From Chiridota heheva (taxonomy: Eukaryota > Echinodermata > Holothuroidea > Apodida > Chiridotidae): 64,000 nucleotides of DNA. The position numbers were made by a program, and so were the translations under genes. Of this stretch, positions 1 through 10,563 are shown one piece after another; within the stretch, counting starts at the first letter, position 1, and each line of letters opens with the position of its first letter. The DNA lies in the NCBI GenBank assembly GCA_020152595.1, contig JAIGNY010000159.1, positions 85,001 through 149,000 of the forward strand, written 5' to 3'. Below the pieces are notes generated by a model. The model saw only the letters and a list, made by a program, of their open reading frames with translations. It was not told where the DNA came from and searched no databases.

Positions 1-291
1 CTTCTGGACAACAGGCCAGGCTTATTTTACAAACATCCTGGGTGGAGAGGCAGTAATTAAGGGGCAGTTTTTATTTTCCAAAAAAGTGAAACTTTTCTCA
101 CTTCTTGGAACAGTGGGGTAACGCCCTCTGTGCCGGTTTTTACACATAGGCCTATGATTTAAGCGTATGTTGGATTTAAAGAGCAAGGAGCACTTGCCCC
201 AGCTACACTTTTTTTCAAATGCATACTGTTGTATGGTGAGTTTTTGTATCTTATCGTAATTTTGTGACATCCCCCCTAAAAAACACACATA

Positions 292-332
292 CATACACAC
301 ACACACACACCCACACACACACACACACACAC
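292..332. repeat. CA microsatellite
   Basis: A run of CA dinucleotides interrupted by a few other bases. The matching TG run lies at 28026-28051 in the other arm, so the microsatellite predates the inverted duplication. Cys/Val-rich reading frames over it are artefacts. Confidence 0.9.
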
Positions 333-1094
333 TTTTGACTTCACCCCCACAAATTCTGTAAAGGCATATTAAAACAATTCTAACAGATTACGTGTTCTCC
401 TCTTTCATTAACTGACCTAGTTTATGCATCCAAAGATATTTACCTGCAGACTGGAGCCGGGAAAAGGATTTGCCAAACGCTTGAGATTATTTACACCAAT
501 GCCATCCGTCAAATCAAGTTCAATTGTCTAATTTAAACAATAATACATCATAAGAATAAGTTCCTGATAGTAAACTTAGTAAATTTTGTTTATTATTTGT
601 CATGACACTTTTAAATAGTAAATTACCCAAAGCATATATTGATATATGAAAAAGGAGTTGCTTAGATTAAGCCTAAATCGCTAGGCACTGGCTGGGGAAA
701 TGTACAGTGGGATTCCAAAATTTTGGCTCTGTTTAAGTTAAATTAATTTTAAGCTAGAAAAAGTATGAAAATTTCTATCATTGCATTGTTTCCGTGGACT
801 AAATTAATCTGAGCCTGAGGTCGGCCCTCTATTTAGATTAGGATAAAGTGGGGGAGTTGGACTTGCCTATCCCACTTTGTAAAAACAGTTTCATTTGTGA
901 GTTTTCCGGAATTACGATTCGAAATATTTTCAGAATTTTTGTTCCACTGTGCAAAGGAGAAATATTTTTTGGCTCATTTAAATTGATATCCAAAGTCCGA
1001 TATCTCCAAATAAATCGTGTATTCCAGGTACCAACAAATAAGTGTTTGCAGTGATGTGGTGACATGGGAAAAACTGCCCTCAGCGAGGCTTTCT

Positions 1095-1235
1095 AAGAGG
1101 GCGTTAATTGCTAAAGGGGCGTCAATTGCTCAAGGGGCGTTAATTGCTAAAGGGCGTTAATTGCTCAAGGGGCGCCAATTGCTTAAGGGGCGCCAATTGC
1201 TCAATGGGCGCCAATTGCTCAAGGGGCGCCAAAGC
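1095..1235. repeat. 18-bp minisatellite, left arm
   Basis: About eight head-to-tail copies of a unit close to AATTGCTCAAGGGGCGCC, with one 17-bp copy. Both GCGTT and GCGCC unit endings occur. The same array in opposite orientation lies at 27119-27250. Confidence 0.9.
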
Positions 1236-2399
1236 TCGTACTGAGAACATATTTTTGTAGGCCCTGGGACAATTTACAAAATGATCAACAGCTTCTTCCT
1301 ATAATATAAAGCATCGTCCATTTTTTAGGCCCAAAAGCGCATGAAAAGACTACATTTTCCGGAATTTTGCCTCGAATCCCACCATGAACACTCCAGCGGG
1401 CCAGTGCAGTTCACACTCGGACAGTAAATTCTATGCAACGCGATAGCTCTTTGGCAATGGTATTTAATATCTGCCACTGCCATGAAGGGCAAAGAATTGT
1501 ATTGAATACAGGTGGTAGATAGATAGAGGCTTTTAAAGACGGTGCCAAATGATCACAGAGGCGCAAAACTCAAGTTCTCAGCGTTGTAAATGTTATCTAT
1601 CCAAGCGTTATTCTTACCATCAAAAACATGAAAACCATTTCTAGACCCCAACTATTAAAAAACACACATTGTTGGGGTCCTACGTCTGAACATTCGTTAC
1701 AAAATATATAATTCTTCCAACTAACTTAAATGTGGAATTGACACGATTTGAAGCAATTTTCTGCTCCCAAAATCACGCGACCAAAAAAAAAAACACTATA
1801 TAAAAAAAGAGGCTAATAGCAGCCTGGATTTTCGTCCTTATCAGTCAGGGAGAGATCCTAAAATATGCGGGACAAAGAAGGTTCCTTAAATTAGGAACTT
1901 TTCGTTACATGGGCATCGACATTTTGTGGTATTTCCCATGATGCTTTGCTATACTAACGTTAATACTCATGTAATGCTATAATTTTCAAAAGTGTTATAC
2001 CTCTGCAAAAATTTTCTTCGCCCATCGAAAGTTAGAACTCAGTGGCAAACCTTTGCGGTCAAGACTAAATATTAATACTTTCTTTTAAATATTTACCACG
2101 CCGTTTTTGAAATATGAAGACAAATCAAGAATAAGGCTACGCTTTTTAAGCGCAAAACATTTTAAAACATTTAAACATTAAAAAATGTATATATTTTTTT
2201 TTCGTTGGATGGCAGATCCTAAGGAATACAATTTCACATCGCAAAATCTTACAATCTATATAACAAAATGGTCTCTCAGTTAATCTTTCTGTTTTTTACA
2301 AAATATGAAGAAAACGGCTGCTGGATATCTATTAGCTCAGGTATTTTACAATCTCTTCCAGACTGCATGCAGGACGCCTAACAGGTAGTCAATCCTGGA

Positions 2400-2960
2400 T
2401 TTGACCGTCACTCTAAAAAATTGTCTAGTGAAATTTCACTAGAAACCGGTATAAATCTCACCATGTGCCATGTTGGTATAACACCCACACTATAACGGTC
2501 GTTTTTATCAGTATTTCCCAGTGAAGTTATATTTACCAGAATACTGGTTAAGATTTTACCAGGGAACTGGTAAAAGTTCCTGGTTATTTGTAACATATTC
2601 CTGGTGAAATTCATCAATAATTCCTGGTTAATTGCAACATATTGCTGGTAAATACCATTATCATATTCCTAGTTATTTGTAGCATATTCCTGCTTGAGAC
2701 CATTAATAATCCTGGTTAATTTGACCAGGTTTATGGTTTACAGCACTGGGATTGCCCCCTTGTTCCTGGTCAAAATCATCATGATTTCCTGGTTAATTTG
2801 ACCAGACATGTATAATTATTTCCACTGAGATTGTCACCCATTCTAGGTTAAAATCATTAATCATTCCAGGATGATTTCATGATCATTGTTAATTCCACTG
2901 AGATAGCTAATCTGATTAATCTTACTGGGACTATCGTCGGTAAAACTATTTACTTAGTCA
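2400..2960. repeat. Degenerate CCTGGT-rich minisatellite, left arm
   Basis: Irregular repeats of about 25-35 bp built around TTCCTGGTTAATT and CATATTCCTGGT. The reverse-complement copy is at 25430-25935. Short reading frames over both copies look alike only because the DNA is homologous. Confidence 0.75.
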
Positions 2961-4567
2961 TTATCACAAGGATTGTATCTTATTCTTAATCACAATTACC
3001 ATCAATTTCTCATTCCTAGTTTAATTACTCATATTTCATGGTGACTAGTTTGATTTGATTAGCTTGTTTGACCATTGATATGGTCATTAACACAAAGAAT
3101 GCCACTATTCTTGCATCAAGTATACCTATTTTATGTAAAATGATATACTATAAGAGAATTAACAAAACGAAAACATTACACACACAATTTTTTTTTTTTT
3201 ATAGCTGTCAGCAAGGCTTCATCTAGCGAGCCGTGCAGCCGTATTTTGCACGGCAAATTTTACAAAATCACGACTGAAATTATCAGCACGGCAAGTTCAT
3301 ACGTTCATAACTGATATGAGAGACGTGCACGATTGAAAGCAGATTAAGTTGTTGTGAATTTTGGAAATTTTGCCAAAATGATTATCATGAAATTGTAAAG
3401 CTATTCCATGTGTTCCGTCGTTAACTTGTTGTCCGCGTTGTAACGACCTTTGCTTGCCTGCTCGCGATTTTTTTTCTTTCTGTTTCGAACATTTACTAAT
3501 CAGGTATATGAATAGAAATATGATGATTCTTATTTTAGCAGGGTGTAAATATTGTGTAATAAAAAAAAAGTGAAATCTTTTTTAATTAACTTCTACAAAA
3601 CAACACAGCGAAAGTAATAGTTAATAAATTTATACCTGTAAAATGTTTAATTTTATCTGAATGACACGCAGAGAAGTTCAATAGCTTTGTTTACATGCTA
3701 AAATTTTAATAAGGCGAGATATATTACGCTTCTGATAAGAGCATAAATACCAGTACAAATAAGAAATGTTATTAAATACTACAGAAGCAAGTTCAGCAGT
3801 TCTTGCAAAACTTATTTGAACTGTCAACTCGCAGAACATAAGGTTTATTAATTTATTAATCAAAAGATTTTTACTTAGATTTTATGTATGTCTGTATGTT
3901 ATACATATTAACATGTTCTAAGAAGCCAAACCTGACCCTTTAAATTGATCAAACTACCAGTTTTCAGGACCTCGCCCCTGGCTATCCAAGAAAGAGTTGA
4001 TCTCTGGAACCCCGTCCTTGGGGCATCAGCAAAATGGTGCACACCTAGAAATTCCCAAAGAATACCCATTTTTTAAATTTCTAGATAAAACACTGACTGT
4101 CAGGTTCCATTAATTTTATTTGCAACACAACACACGTCATTAACACTAATTACATCTTTACCCATAACACATAGTCAGACATCGGGGTATTTAAGGTGAT
4201 TAACTACCTTTTTCAACTACATTTCGATTGTAGCAATAATCAATATTTTGGTATATCAAGTAATCCAAATAGTATATAGGCAACTTTTTACCATATGGTA
4301 AGACCACTGTTGTTAACCTGTGAGGCAAAGATCATGTAAAACACCATTTTAAGTGGACCTTATTGTGATGCAAGACTTGTTATCAGTCAAGGGTTATGGG
4401 GTTTACCAAAAGATTATCACACTGCAAGAAATAGCTTTCCAGCAGGGATGACGTACATGGACACACTATAATGCAAAAAGAGAATACAAGGAATCACTAG
4501 TCAGTCAGGAATTAGCTGCGTTATTTTACTTTGATGAGCAGTCACAATAAAAGGTGCAATTAGAAGT
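2961..4567. other. Left-arm single-copy-like stretch, no gene recognised
   Basis: AT-rich sequence matched by the right arm. The segment 4290-4570 is the counterpart of a 105-codon open frame in the right arm, but here it is interrupted by stop codons. No splice-bounded exon or known protein motif was seen. The extra segment at 4097-4279 has no counterpart in the other arm. Confidence 0.6.
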
Positions 4568-4733
4568 TTGAATAACAACATAGTTATCAGTTACCCTGTT
4601 ATTATGCTAACCACAAGCGTTAAAATGCAAATCATGATATCAGTAGTTACCAGTTACAGTGTTATTGTGCTAACTACAACCGTTAAGATGCAAATTATGA
4701 TATCAGTAGCTACCAGTTACTCTGTGCAAAGTC
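4568..4733. repeat. 60-bp minisatellite, left arm inner edge
   Basis: Nearly three copies of a 60-bp unit containing ACCAGTTAC, TTATTGTGCTAAC and AAATTATGATATCAGTAG. The right arm has about six copies at 23583-23955. The unit length is divisible by three, so spurious repetitive frames run through it. Homology between the arms ends here. Confidence 0.88.
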
Positions 4734-4849
4734 AAATTATCCCTCATGATAGAAAATCTGTTAAACCCTTTAATAACAATTGCATTCAAAACGTAACTGG
4801 TTAAGCAATGCCTGCACACAATGTGCAATTATGCTCTGGTTCTCACTCT

Positions 4850-5037
4850 GATACAGACAGACTGATAGACAACCATATTCATCACTAGTAGATACCCACT
4901 CATACACAATGGTGGATCGAGACAGTTGAGATAAAGTGCCTTGCCCAATGACACATGACGTGACAGTGATTGAATTTGAACCAGTGATACCTGAGACACA
5001 AGTCTTGCCCCAACCACCAGGCCATCACACCTCCTAA
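4850..5037 (-). mobile_element. tRNA-derived SINE
   Basis: Read on the minus strand this has a tRNA-like head with an A-box-like TGGCCTGGTGGTTGGGG and a B-box-like GGTTCAAATTC. The body then reads GGGCAAGGCACTTTATCTC. The body resembles the SINEs at 22667 and 62216 in this window (CAAGACACTTTA). It is not a functional tRNA gene because the cloverleaf is not preserved. Ends are approximate and no target-site duplication was identified. Confidence 0.75.
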
Positions 5038-5849
5038 TTAGTCACATATAAGTGAATATAATATGAGTTAACTTGCAAAAATGAAGTTGTTGGTGGTGAT
5101 CCTCAAGCAGAATCCATTCCATACCACGAATCCAGTACCCATGTTAGGTATTGGGTGAAACCAGCTACACTCCCAGGGGAATTTTTGCAGACTTCCTTTT
5201 TCTTTTGTAATACCCAAAATCGGCACAATGTGACCAATTAATTCAGTCTAGAAAGCACTCCCCCATCTCTCCTTGATTACTTTACTACTGCAATGATTTA
5301 ATTTTCCACTACATGACCCGCTTGTATTGGCACTGTTACAGTAGTTAACCTTCGATGGGCAGGTGTAATGTCCAAAGCTTTGCATTTGACCTCTGTGCTG
5401 ATCCACAATAGACTAAAGTCCCATTAGAGTTGGGTTGGGTTCCAAGCTTTAGTCTGGTATCATTTCCAGGAGTTATATGCCCTCTAAGCTAGCCCACTGG
5501 TTGACATCTATTCCAGGAGGTGATAAGTTCTTGTATGAATTTCTGGGATATAAATTGTTTGCATGACCCAAGTACCAAGTATAACTATAGTGCCAAACGG
5601 AAGGCTATAACGTACCACATAGCTAACCAGTGGGAGCTTAACATCCCATCAAAGGGGTCATGGTCTACACTATATGTTAACATAGAGGCTATCTTAGATG
5701 TGATTTCAGTCTTTCAGGTCATGCTGTTGGCAAAAGTGTCTTACAAAGGCCTTATACAATAATACAAAATAATTTTCTGAAGGTTCATGTTAATTATTTA
5801 ACTCCCCTGCATAGCATAGATACCTCACTGTGTTGGTTAGAAAAGCGAA
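5038..5849. other. Spacer DNA with no supported gene
   Basis: Unique-looking AT-rich sequence. One 80-codon frame at 5520-5762 has no bounding splice signals or recognised motif. Confidence 0.5.
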
Positions 5850-6030
5850 TCATGCATATAAACCTATTCTCAAGCCTATTAGATAAGTCAAAATGTGAAA
5901 ATCTTGCCCAATGGCTTTCTGCTTTCCCTCTCCAGGCATATTGTGCCCCAACGTACCCTTACACTGACAAAGGAATCTGAAGCAGCAATAAAGGTTGCCA
6001 GCAAGAACAACAGAAGTAGTGCATTTTTGC
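5850..6030 (-). CDS. Possible terminal exon of an unidentified minus-strand gene
   Basis: On the minus strand a pyrimidine-rich tract ends in CAATTGCAG just before position 6030, a plausible splice acceptor. An open frame then runs about 60 codons to a TGA at 5850. If joined to the exon at 10272-10563, the junction codon AG|G keeps the frame. The reading is rich in Cys near its start and resembles no family I know. Phase agreement alone has a one-in-three chance, and no polyadenylation signal was seen downstream, so this is only a candidate. Confidence 0.25.
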
Positions 6031-6305
6031 CTGCAATTGATACATGAAATAAACAACACAAATAATGACAACTCATCGATAATACCAACTTGAAAACTGT
6101 CATCTTTAAAATCATTTCAAAATACAATGTTGCAAGAACAAGTGCGGATTACCACAACACTGTGTATTCATTAGTTAATTTAATGTTTACATTGCTCATT
6201 ATATGATGTGTAACTTTATGTAGTTTAAGATGCACATACAGCCAAAAAGGTGATGCAAAGAAGCACTACACACACACATTTGGAAAAGTGAAAATGGTAC
6301 ACAAT

Positions 6306-6385
6306 GGGCACGCTTATCCCTCTATATCTACAGTATTAATCCCTAGGGCACGTTTATCCCTCTATGTCTACAGTATTAATCCCTA
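6306..6385. repeat. 40-bp tandem duplication
   Basis: Two adjacent 40-bp copies beginning GGGCACG(C/T)TTATCCCTC and sharing TCTACAGTATTAATCCCTA. They differ at only a couple of positions, which implies a recent duplication. Confidence 0.92.
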
Positions 6386-6389
6386 GCGC

Positions 6390-9300
6390 CAAAAAGAAAA
6401 AGGTGGCTGTACTTCTCCTCCCTCAGGAGCAACTACACAGCTCCATTTAGAGCTCCCTTTAATTATTTTGAATAAAATGCAATTGGCTAGAATTGGGGTT
6501 ACAGCACTTCAACGATTGTATTCATAACAGTGTTCATGCTTTAAACGACCAATACAAAAGAAAAGGGGAGGAGATTTCTTCTCTTATGTGAATATTCGCG
6601 GAGGGGGATATTGAAAAAATGGGAGGAGAGGAGAATTGAAATGGTAAAAACTTTTACACGAGGTCATCACGTTACCATTGTGTGTTGTATTTTCATCACG
6701 CACATCACATTTTTATCAACAGAGACAACACGGTGAGTGGATATCGGAAACAAATTGTGAGTGAAAGGCTTGTACAGGACTTGATTTTTTTAGCCTCACT
6801 GATATGAGTGATGGGTAAAGATTATAAACTTGTTTCCTGTGTCCATTTTTTGTTTTTCCTTTTTCACGTTTTTAGTGTTTTATAATTGAATTTATACCTT
6901 AACAAACATTGACTAAGCTGTAGCCCATTAATTACTCAAAGAATTGCAACTCATCGTGTATTGTCGGTCTCTTGAAAATTTGTAGTTTTTGAGTAAGCAA
7001 GGGTCATTTTGGCCTAAGAGTGATGATATTCATGTTGTTCAAATATGAAATAATGTACATGTAAGCCATTCTGACGAATGAATAACGCCCTCCTTTGACC
7101 TCTCTCTACTATGACAAGTTTTCCTCCTGGCTTTTTATCCAAGATAAATATGTTTTCAACTTTCTGTTCTTCAAAATTTTATTGAGGGTTCAATTTTATC
7201 ATAGAGGCATGACCAACAGCAGGCCCACATTAGTTCACTGAGTTTAAATATTCTGAAGTTAATAAGCGTACTTTCACATTACAGGCTATTAAGCCCTAGG
7301 TCTTCATCATAAGAAAAATTTCATACCGTTAATAGTGCAAAACACATACCCTAATCACGCAGTCACAGATTAGAGTATGAATGCATGTCTGTTGAAAACT
7401 GTGCGACAGACAACAAACACAAAACTCCATTTACTACAACACGTGCACCAAAAACTCATAGGTGGTTTGGAACGGGCTGATTTTTGCACTTAAAAAAAAA
7501 TCTAAAAATCTGAGGCGCACTTCGAAAAATAATACAAACGATTTGACAAATTGCATTACGAGCTTCTGGTGTTGATGTTGATGACATTTTTGTAAACATT
7601 GGTTAGCTTTCTCTCAGCTGCGCTCTATTTTCAAAAGAAAAACAAGTTGTTCTAACAGGTGATTTATACCACGCACACGCATTTGCGCTATAGGTCCAAG
7701 TTAAGTTATGAAAATAATTATCCTTGACTGCCAACTACGATATATTTCTCGAAAACGTGAAAAAACAAAGTTGTACAAAATTTGTTTGTTTCTTTTTATG
7801 ACGGTAATGTTAAGAAATAATATTGTGATTTAAATTGTTAAAGAATTTTGGTTTGTGCATTTCCGTTTAAAGTTGGGAAAAAGTACGTGTGATTTCTTAA
7901 ATTTACTGAGTAACTTCAGCACTGTTCGTCTGATAACATGCAGACTGTGTACTATTGCCATATACAATTACAGTGGCTGCACACAGTTTGACTTAAGACA
8001 TTGATTATGTAATATATTGTTACATGGAGCCAATGTATGGCCCCCTTGTGTTTTTGCTTCAATGCTAAATATCTATGTTGCTTTTAAAGGACCCCAATGG
8101 AATTAAGCCACTATTTTGCAGCTTCTTGGCTTGTCTTTAGTACTCACAGAGTCCCAGGTCTTTTTTTTTATTAAGCCTATACTGCCTTTGTTAAGTTATG
8201 ATTTGACATTTGTTTCATGTTAAAATTCATGCTGGTTTGTTCATTATACTTTTATCTTTATTTTCAGTACCGAATACATTTTAATTTAGGCTCAATGAAT
8301 TGACTTGGCATAATCGTGTGGCCAAATTCTGGCCACGCAATGAACAGTAAAAACTAGTCAAAAGACTTAACGTACGACAACGATACAATTACCAATAATC
8401 GTTTATTGTACTTTAAAGAAAGTTACTATGCAATAACGTTAAACCAAAAGTCAATAGGATTTAATGTGTGGCGAAAAAATCCATTGGCAAAAAAGCCAAT
8501 GGATTTTAAAGGGTACTTCGACGACCATCAATCCCCGCGAAATTTCCTGTAAAGTTACACAGTTACACTTGAGTGTCTTCTATGCCTTCCTTTGAAATAC
8601 ATGTTGTAAAAGCTAATCTAATTTTTTAAGTTATGACTAAATAAAGTTTCAAGATTTGTTAATTTGTGCGGAATTTGTGATATAGTAAAAGGAACACATC
8701 TCAAATTGTTTATGTAATTCTTTAAATTTTGTTCTTCAAATTCATCTACATGTTAATTCTATGTCTTTTCTAGATACATGACTCGGGATATGACCAAGTT
8801 CCAAATTTTTGCTCCAAGTCCAACGCTATATTTCAAACTACATTGACAGAGAAATAAAAAAAAAGGTTTTGCCAAAGGTTATAAAGGATCCTTTCCCCAT
8901 TGATGTTACAGATTAAGAATGCGGTAAATTGGTCAATTTTAACCAATTTTAATGGACGTTTTTGCTATTTTAATGGTTTACATTATATTTTAAGCCATTT
9001 AAGTCCATGCTGCCCCTAGATGTCCATAGTCCTTTAGAATTGATTTGGTTGCTAAATTAAACTTGCAGCATGTTTATTTTCTTTTGAACTTGTAGCCAAG
9101 GTTGATATGCTTTTATTCAGGTTTATCTAAATTGGATGTACACCTTCATTTACTCGCATTCAATATGGTGGGAAAAAGTTCAAATAATTACTTCAAAGCT
9201 TATAATTGTCACTGTCTAATAAGATTTTGCTTTCAATGGTCATTGTTAAATTATGATCTGTGGCTGTTAAAGTTATTAGTTTTAATTCCATGCGCTCAAT

Positions 9301-9700
9301 GGTATACACAAACTATGAAGTACTGTTATCTGCTTTTTTCAGTTTAAATAAGTGAATATGTTATTTTTGCAAAGTGTAAGGACATTCACAGCCTCGTAGA
9401 GAAATACTTCATTTTGATTTGGCATTCAAAATGGTTAACAAGCATTCTGTTCCATAGAAAGATACCGGGTGGGGTGGGAAGGGGGGGGGGAGCACTTCTT
9501 ACTAAAAGTGGTAGGGATGTGCAACCCATGAACCGAAAACCATACCCACAGTATGACATCTTTTTCGGTACTTGCAGTAAGTTTTTAATCAATTTTGATA
9601 CTCACTGTATCATAGAAGTAAATTTTGATACCAGCAGTATCGAGTATTCAGCAAAAATATTGTAAAAATGGTTTAGCAGTACAAAATTAACAAAAAAAAC
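6390..9700. other. AT-rich non-coding stretch
   Basis: No exon with agreeing splice sites and no transposon protein was seen on either strand. The only notable structure is a short perfect hairpin at 8476-8507. It probably forms part of a long intron if the candidate exon at 5850-6030 belongs to the minus-strand gene. Confidence 0.5.
8476..8507. repeat. Perfect 13-bp hairpin
   Basis: Arms AAAATCCATTGGC and GCCAATGGATTTT flank a six-A loop. No U-tract terminator context applies in a eukaryote, so the role is unknown. Confidence 0.85.
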
Positions 9701-9714
9701 AGCATTTTGGGGGG

Positions 9715-9774
9715 ACCTGCACTATGAAAAAGATACCTGCAATATAAAAAAGATACCTGCACTACGAAAATGAT
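9715..9774. repeat. 20-bp triplet repeat
   Basis: Three consecutive 20-bp units starting ACCTGCA and ending near AAAGAT. Confidence 0.85.
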
Positions 9775-9796
9775 GCAGAAAAGACAAGTGCACTAT

Positions 9797-9957
9797 TAGT
9801 CAGGGAGAATCCTGGACTTTAAAAATTCCCATTGACTTAACGTTATCACTATAGTTAAAATGGCGGCCTCCATAGATCTTAATGAATACGAAACTCCAAA
9901 TTCTGGTGTATTCATTATTACACCAAAAGTCCAAGATTCTTCCCTACTGACTATGAA
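9797..9957. mobile_element. Candidate MITE with about 27-bp inverted ends
   Basis: The left end reads TAGTCAGGGAGAATCCTGG. The reverse complement of the right end gives nearly the same string (GGGAAGAATCTTGGACTTTT), with small gaps. The element is about 160 bp and has no coding capacity. A target-site duplication could not be fixed, so the superfamily is open. Confidence 0.5.
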
Positions 9958-10271
9958 AATGAGGCAAAAAAGAACCTGCTTGGACGGCACACATAAATAT
10001 ATGCCTCACATATCGATGTGCTCCCCCCCCCTCCCCACACACACACACTTTTTAGCAAAGTATTACAAATTCAGTACATTTTGGGGAAATTTGCTTGTTG
10101 TCCTCCTACTTCTTGAATAAGAGGCCATTTCCCCTTCCCTCCCCCCACACACTTTTCAAATGAGAATTACAGCCCTGCATCACCATGCAGGTAAAGATTT
10201 ATGAATAAGACATTCACTTTCTCTGCCATGACATGATGAATAATTATTATATAATATTTTTGTTTTAATAC

Positions 10272-10563
10272 CTTTCACTCAGAGCAAGTTTTGCGATTTC
10301 TCTACATATACATAATTGCTCCACTCCATGGGTATCTTTGTTTTGGTCGACATAATCTTCATGCAATAGTTTACAAAGTTTAACAGTTTTCAGGATACTG
10401 TCATTTTTAAATTTCATATCAAAGGATGGTACAGTATGCAAGAATTTCATAATTTTTTTCTCCAAGTCTGGTTGGGCAATTCTTCTTGAATATACATCTG
10501 GTACTGCTGAAACATTGAGGCTGTCCATACTCCATTTAAGGTCATTGACACTACAGAAATTGT
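10272..10563 (-). CDS. Exon of unidentified gene (downstream exon)
   Basis: Bounded by the acceptor CTCTTTTGTAG at 10564 and the donor GTATTA beginning at 10271. It is open throughout (about 97 codons), with a Lys-rich segment around KNDSILKTVKLCKLL. An internal ATG lies at 10528, but the reading frame is open upstream to the acceptor, so this is better read as an internal exon than a start. The exon ends in phase 2. Confidence 0.6.

Larger units (their letters stand above)
1..4733. repeat. Left arm of large inverted repeat
   Basis: This whole stretch reappears as its reverse complement at 23583-28347. Anchors include the first 20 bases against 28328-28347, the 18-bp minisatellite at 1095-1235 against 27119-27250, and a conserved block at 3210-3470 against about 24950-25205 that is roughly 95 percent identical by eye. 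Other parts are more diverged. The arm begins at the window edge, so its true outer end is not visible. It holds a CA microsatellite, three minisatellites and no intact gene. About 180 bp at 4097-4279 is absent from the other arm. Confidence 0.93.

Noticed and set aside
2408..2617. Frame conserved between the arms (also 25744-26016)
   Set aside because: The likeness follows from the arms being DNA duplicates. The frame runs through a degenerate minisatellite.
4850..5037. Minus-strand 62-codon frame
   Set aside because: It lies entirely within a tRNA-derived SINE.
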